Shown piece by piece: positions 52,301 through 54,830 of a stretch of DNA of 54,830 nt. Position 1 is the first letter of the stretch. The number at the start of each line of letters is the position of its first letter. The translations under genes and the position numbers were made by a program. The notes beneath the pieces were generated by a model. That model saw only the letters and a list, made by a program, of their open reading frames with translations, searched no databases and was not told where the DNA came from. Source of the DNA: UBA6168 sp964442355 (GTDB lineage Bacteria; Bacteroidota; Bacteroidia; Chitinophagales; Saprospiraceae); NCBI GenBank assembly GCA_964442355.1, contig CAYTZS010000010.1:1-54830 (forward strand), written 5' to 3'.

Positions 52301-54830
52301 TGTGCTGCCGCAAAACGACACCGTTTACCTCACCATCCCTGCTGGTGCAAATTCGATTGACACCTGTTTGAACAGCTTCGTGGTCGAGTTGCCGGGAAGC
52401 ATCACGGCTGCCAGCTTTTGCGACATCAATACCGCAGAAATCAACGGAAGCATCAACGGCAACTGCCTGACTTTCAATGCAAACGGCAATTTTTTCGGTA
52501 CAACGACCACCTGCGTCAGCTTTTGCAGCGGCGGTTTTTGCGACGAAAACACCGTCATCGTGACCATCGTGCCACCAGTCATTTGCGATGATATTTTTAG
52601 CCAAAGCAGCCAGACCGTCACCACTCCGACTGCCGTCAATCCATTTTGCATTTCCATTCCGATTGGTGAAATCATCAATTACACCGTCACAGTGGATGGA
52701 GCCGTCTTCCCGCAGGTATTTGTCCCTTGCGACTTCAACGACCTAGCCGTTTACAGCTACGCCAATTTGCCCGCAGGGCCGTACACGGTGACTGCCTGGA
52801 CGGCTAACGGCACCTTGCACAGTGGCATCGTTGCCGACCTTGCACAGCTGGTTGCACAAATGAACAGCTGGGACCCCAACGGCAACTGGGTGGACAACGC
52901 AGCCACGCAAACCATCCAAGGTGGACTGGGTGGAACGTATTCCAGCATTGCCCTCACGCCTGCTGGGGGCGCTCCGCAAATCTTGGCGCTGAACCTGGTG
53001 ATGTTTCCTTTGGGCTCGCAACTGACCATTTCCGGTTATGGCAGCCACGAGGTGATCGTGACGGCAGCCAATGGATGTGCCGACACAGTGAACGTGGATT
53101 TTGTGCAGCACGTTTTCACCACTGACACGCTGGTGTTCAACACCAACCAGAACATAAGCATCGGCTCGATTTGTGGCAATACTTCGGAGCTTTTGGGTGA
53201 CCTTTTCAGTGTCAGTTTTTGTGGGTTACCGGGCAACGGAGCCATCGTACCGACCAGCGACACCTGTTTCACCTATACTCCCAACATGGATTTTCTTGGC
53301 TCCGACACGGTTTGCGTGGTCTTTTGCGACGACAACTCGGTGCCAGTTTGCGACACATTTGTTTTCGTGATAAACGTGGGGCAGCCTTGCCCCGACATCT
53401 TCAACCCAAGCGAGGTAATAATTTCGTTGCAAAATGGGGCAGGGGAGGCCTGCCTGCCCATTGCGCCAGCACAAATAGGGGATTACCAAGTTTTTGTTGA
53501 CGGTATGCTGTACACGGGCAACTTTTCGCCCTGCAATATTGACCAGGCATACATTTATTTCTACGGTCAGGTTTTCGGGCAGGGTGCAAGTGGGCCTTAT
53601 TCGGTAAGTTGGACGTTAAATGGTCAGAATTTTTCAAGTGTGGTACAAAATATGCAGGAGTTGGTGGACCAGATGAACATATGGGATGTCGCTGGAAACT
53701 GGAACATTGAACAACCTACCTTTTCCATCATCAGTACCAATGACAACGGAGTGTACGGAAACCTCATCATCACGCATATTCTGACGGGCATCGTGAGCAC
53801 GATAGCTCCCAACCTAAACGGCATTCCCGCTGGCACGGCGGTTCCAATCAACGGCGCAGGCCAACATGAAATCGTCGTGCAAAACCAAGCCGATGGCTGC
53901 ACCGATACCCTGAGCATCAACGCCCTGAACGGGGTGAACCAAATTGATGTCTTCACTTTCGAAGAAGTGCCGAGCGACGTTGAATGCTTGGATATCACGG
54001 GCTTGCCCGGTAATTTCCAAACGCTGGAAATCTGCCAAGTACCTGCGAACGGCACGATTACCATCAGCGGAAACTGCTTCACCTTTAACCCAGCGCCGGG
54101 TTTCATCGGCATGACCACCGCCTGCCTTACTGTTTGCGACGACTTGGGCAACTGCGACACGACCTTGGTCAACATTTTGGTTGACCCGCTTTGCAGCTTG
54201 TACGATTTCTTCCCTGACAGCACTTTGCAGTTTCAAGTTCAGGCTTGCACCGATTTTACAACATATTGTACACCCATTTTACTGGATTCTATCGGGCAAT
54301 TTGGGGTACTTGACAATGGTCAACCTTACACGGGAGGCTTTGCTGTTTGCAATGGCCAATTTGCCCAAATCACCCTAGACACTGGGTTCCATGAAATCTT
54401 GTTCCTGCACTTGAACACGGGGTGTCAGGACACATTTTTTGCCAACGTCAACTGTACACCTGACGATGGCTGCGGCACTTCAGCCCTTTCTCCGCTAACC
54501 ATTTCGGTGGGCGACTGCGACGAAGAAGCCCAGTTTTGTGTGTCAGTGCCTGTGACCGACCTGCCCAATTTCCTCATCACCGACAATGGCGCTGCGTTCA
54601 CGGGAACCATCGGCGTCTGCGACCTCAACGGTACCACGGTGGGCATGACCCTCGACACGGGCTTGCACGTGCTGGTGCTCGAGGACACCGTGAAGGGCTG
54701 TGCCGATACCTTCCATGTGGAGGTGCAATGCACCATCATCGAGGACGTGACGATTGACACGGTGGTGGAGCAGGGCAATTCAATTGTACTTTGCTTGGAG
54801 GATTTTGGCTACGAAGCAGCTGAGATTGAC
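49362..54830 (+). CDS. Giant surface protein C with SprB-like repeats, 3'-truncated by window end
   Basis: An open frame of 1,823 codons with no stop before the window edge. The N-terminus has a hydrophobic export signal (LASAAFMLLFQFGFVANLSA); a start at the third methionine (ATG 49407) would give a more usual signal peptide than ATG 49362. Residues about 60-125 form a PKD-like domain. Six about 80-residue SprB-like repeats begin near residues 140, 219, 300, 381, 460 and 544, each with a C..xNGSI strand and YSI(D/N)GG. After that, cadherin-like units ending DTVCVVFCDD alternate with a unit ending (E/Q)L(L/V)xxM....DPxGNW, seen near 803, 1162 and 1432. SprB of Flavobacterium is a T9SS-exported gliding adhesin; a similar role is inferred. 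A T9SS C-terminal domain would be expected beyond the window. Confidence 0.85.
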   Translation, partial: MKKWLEHFEQTMSEHMNTSKLHLRLASAAFMLLFQFGFVANLSANPFCSNPSWLRPWAVNAGQDVSICNGSSTQLQASGANSYTWSPSIGLSCTNCPNPVASPSVTTTYFVIGDDGTVDDVVVKVFQPPVIANVEVNEPTDCNLPNGSIVVTTLGIDPYEYSIDGGTVWQNNGVFTALPPGNYSVMVSGNNGICVVDGGSFALTSPPTAQLINALEVDPTFCDVANGSITILASGGISPLQYSINGGQTWQVQNNFQLLGAGIYQPRVRNANGTCEVSGSPISLSGSPDEAIIADVFSASPTNCDEQDGLITVIVSNSGPQFEYSIDGGTNYQSSNSFAGLGEGAYQVLVRRTDGTCLVNGGFVELLSQNRPTIYGVSAVNLQGCGNHSGNITIIAYGPSTLQFSINGGTTWHNSNIFSNLPASTYNIGVRNSDGTCETFGGTFTLTQPAPPLITNITSLNPTACGLTNGSIQITATGLGLLEYSINGGASWQSSSTFNNLAEGSYQVWVRFVGGGCPVGYSANPVVLDAPGNPPNISAVNVTQPTICGVPNGVITILASGSGPLTYSNNGGISFQTANVFNNLGAGNYPIVVAISGGSCSTSGNATLVYSGCTDTVQVNIPMAGTTDYCIEPAIFNNLGNITAAGFCSQGSPQTVLALGINQNCVSLAPAPGFVGVSPDLICTVHCFNNSTTICDTTYLLVNVLGLVDCNPVFMEDTVTLPYSGNPTNYCVPVPLTNLLGYELYLNGTPLVNPFACDYEPTTAYSYTSLPGAGFSGPYSLDAWVVNSNTYAGFFNNANELLALMLTFDPSGNWQINTTTGLIHGGNPNATYGDMQVTHLPSGSQSDLTPNTTLLPTGFTVGLSSPGISVLIVENPADGCADTLYINATLTPTVTDTVFLTTTVNTSTPITCLSGSELPGGTIVNVGYCGDPDFGVAPWTTPNCVFYVPNLNFAGQDAFCMVACDGGFPQVCDTTYFVVNVLPQNDTVYLTIPAGANSIDTCLNSFVVELPGSITAASFCDINTAEINGSINGNCLTFNANGNFFGTTTTCVSFCSGGFCDENTVIVTIVPPVICDDIFSQSSQTVTTPTAVNPFCISIPIGEIINYTVTVDGAVFPQVFVPCDFNDLAVYSYANLPAGPYTVTAWTANGTLHSGIVADLAQLVAQMNSWDPNGNWVDNAATQTIQGGLGGTYSSIALTPAGGAPQILALNLVMFPLGSQLTISGYGSHEVIVTAANGCADTVNVDFVQHVFTTDTLVFNTNQNISIGSICGNTSELLGDLFSVSFCGLPGNGAIVPTSDTCFTYTPNMDFLGSDTVCVVFCDDNSVPVCDTFVFVINVGQPCPDIFNPSEVIISLQNGAGEACLPIAPAQIGDYQVFVDGMLYTGNFSPCNIDQAYIYFYGQVFGQGASGPYSVSWTLNGQNFSSVVQNMQELVDQMNIWDVAGNWNIEQPTFSIISTNDNGVYGNLIITHILTGIVSTIAPNLNGIPAGTAVPINGAGQHEIVVQNQADGCTDTLSINALNGVNQIDVFTFEEVPSDVECLDITGLPGNFQTLEICQVPANGTITISGNCFTFNPAPGFIGMTTACLTVCDDLGNCDTTLVNILVDPLCSLYDFFPDSTLQFQVQACTDFTTYCTPILLDSIGQFGVLDNGQPYTGGFAVCNGQFAQITLDTGFHEILFLHLNTGCQDTFFANVNCTPDDGCGTSALSPLTISVGDCDEEAQFCVSVPVTDLPNFLITDNGAAFTGTIGVCDLNGTTVGMTLDTGLHVLVLEDTVKGCADTFHVEVQCTIIEDVTIDTVVEQGNSIVLCLEDFGYEAAEID

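Overview
The window reads as a chromosomal segment of a Bacteroidota bacterium, most likely a member of the Saprospiraceae or a close relative. This rests on a murC-ftsQ-ftsA-ftsZ cluster with Bacteroidota-type proteins, a type IX secretion (T9SS) sorting domain, a DUF4293 protein, an ExbB-ExbD-ExbD operon, TAnnTTTG-type -7 promoter elements, a lack of strong Shine-Dalgarno sites, and very large modular surface proteins with SprB-like, SdrD_B-like, GEVED, HYR-like and thrombospondin type 3 modules. The lineage is an inference; there is no rRNA in the window.

Layout. 1-5457: the end of a four-helix-bundle (S23/IVP-type) gene, then the division cluster murC, ftsQ, ftsA, ftsZ, closed by a strong terminator. 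5993-31697: two giant paralogous surface proteins pointing at each other. Giant A (+) is broken by a 10-N assembly gap at 12311-12320 and is probably one gene of about 4,380 codons. Giant B (-) has 3,150 residues. A cysteine-rich lipoprotein and a CorA-type transporter lie between them, with about 1.5 kb of repeat-rich non-coding DNA. 32210-39568: an unknown acidic protein, a DUF1501 protein with a TIM-barrel partner, a PASTA-domain membrane protein, a T9SS cargo protein and a rhodanese. 39646-45221: a SPOR-domain protein, a large UvrD/AddA-like helicase with a degenerate nuclease domain, a secreted protein and a DUF4293 protein. 45303-48878: an ExbB/ExbD energy-transducing operon, tRNA-Ser(GGA) and a TatD-family nuclease. 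49362-54830: the first 1,823 codons of a third giant surface protein that is still open at the window edge.

Function. The segment joins cell-envelope housekeeping (peptidoglycan precursor ligase, FtsQAZ, SPOR, PASTA, ExbBD) to a large investment in calcium-binding, probably adhesive exoproteins. Giants A and B share their C-terminal two thirds: about 95-residue cysteine repeats, a duplicated lectin-like module, thrombospondin type 3 repeats and a dockerin-like tail. They differ at the N-terminus. A carries SdrD_B-like spacers; B carries carbohydrate-binding-like, PA14 and LamG modules.

The most unusual signal is a set of short inverted-repeat arrays built on a 7-nt period, each with its own heptamer (TAAATCG at 133-190, GAGTTAT/ATAACTC at 3905-3986, CAGTTGG at 35522-35660). 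A fourth heptad run (GAATGGA) sits beside a 12-bp palindrome inside the murC reading frame. Other repeats are a 21-bp minisatellite, a 147-bp nested palindrome and a hairpin family with compensatory base changes.
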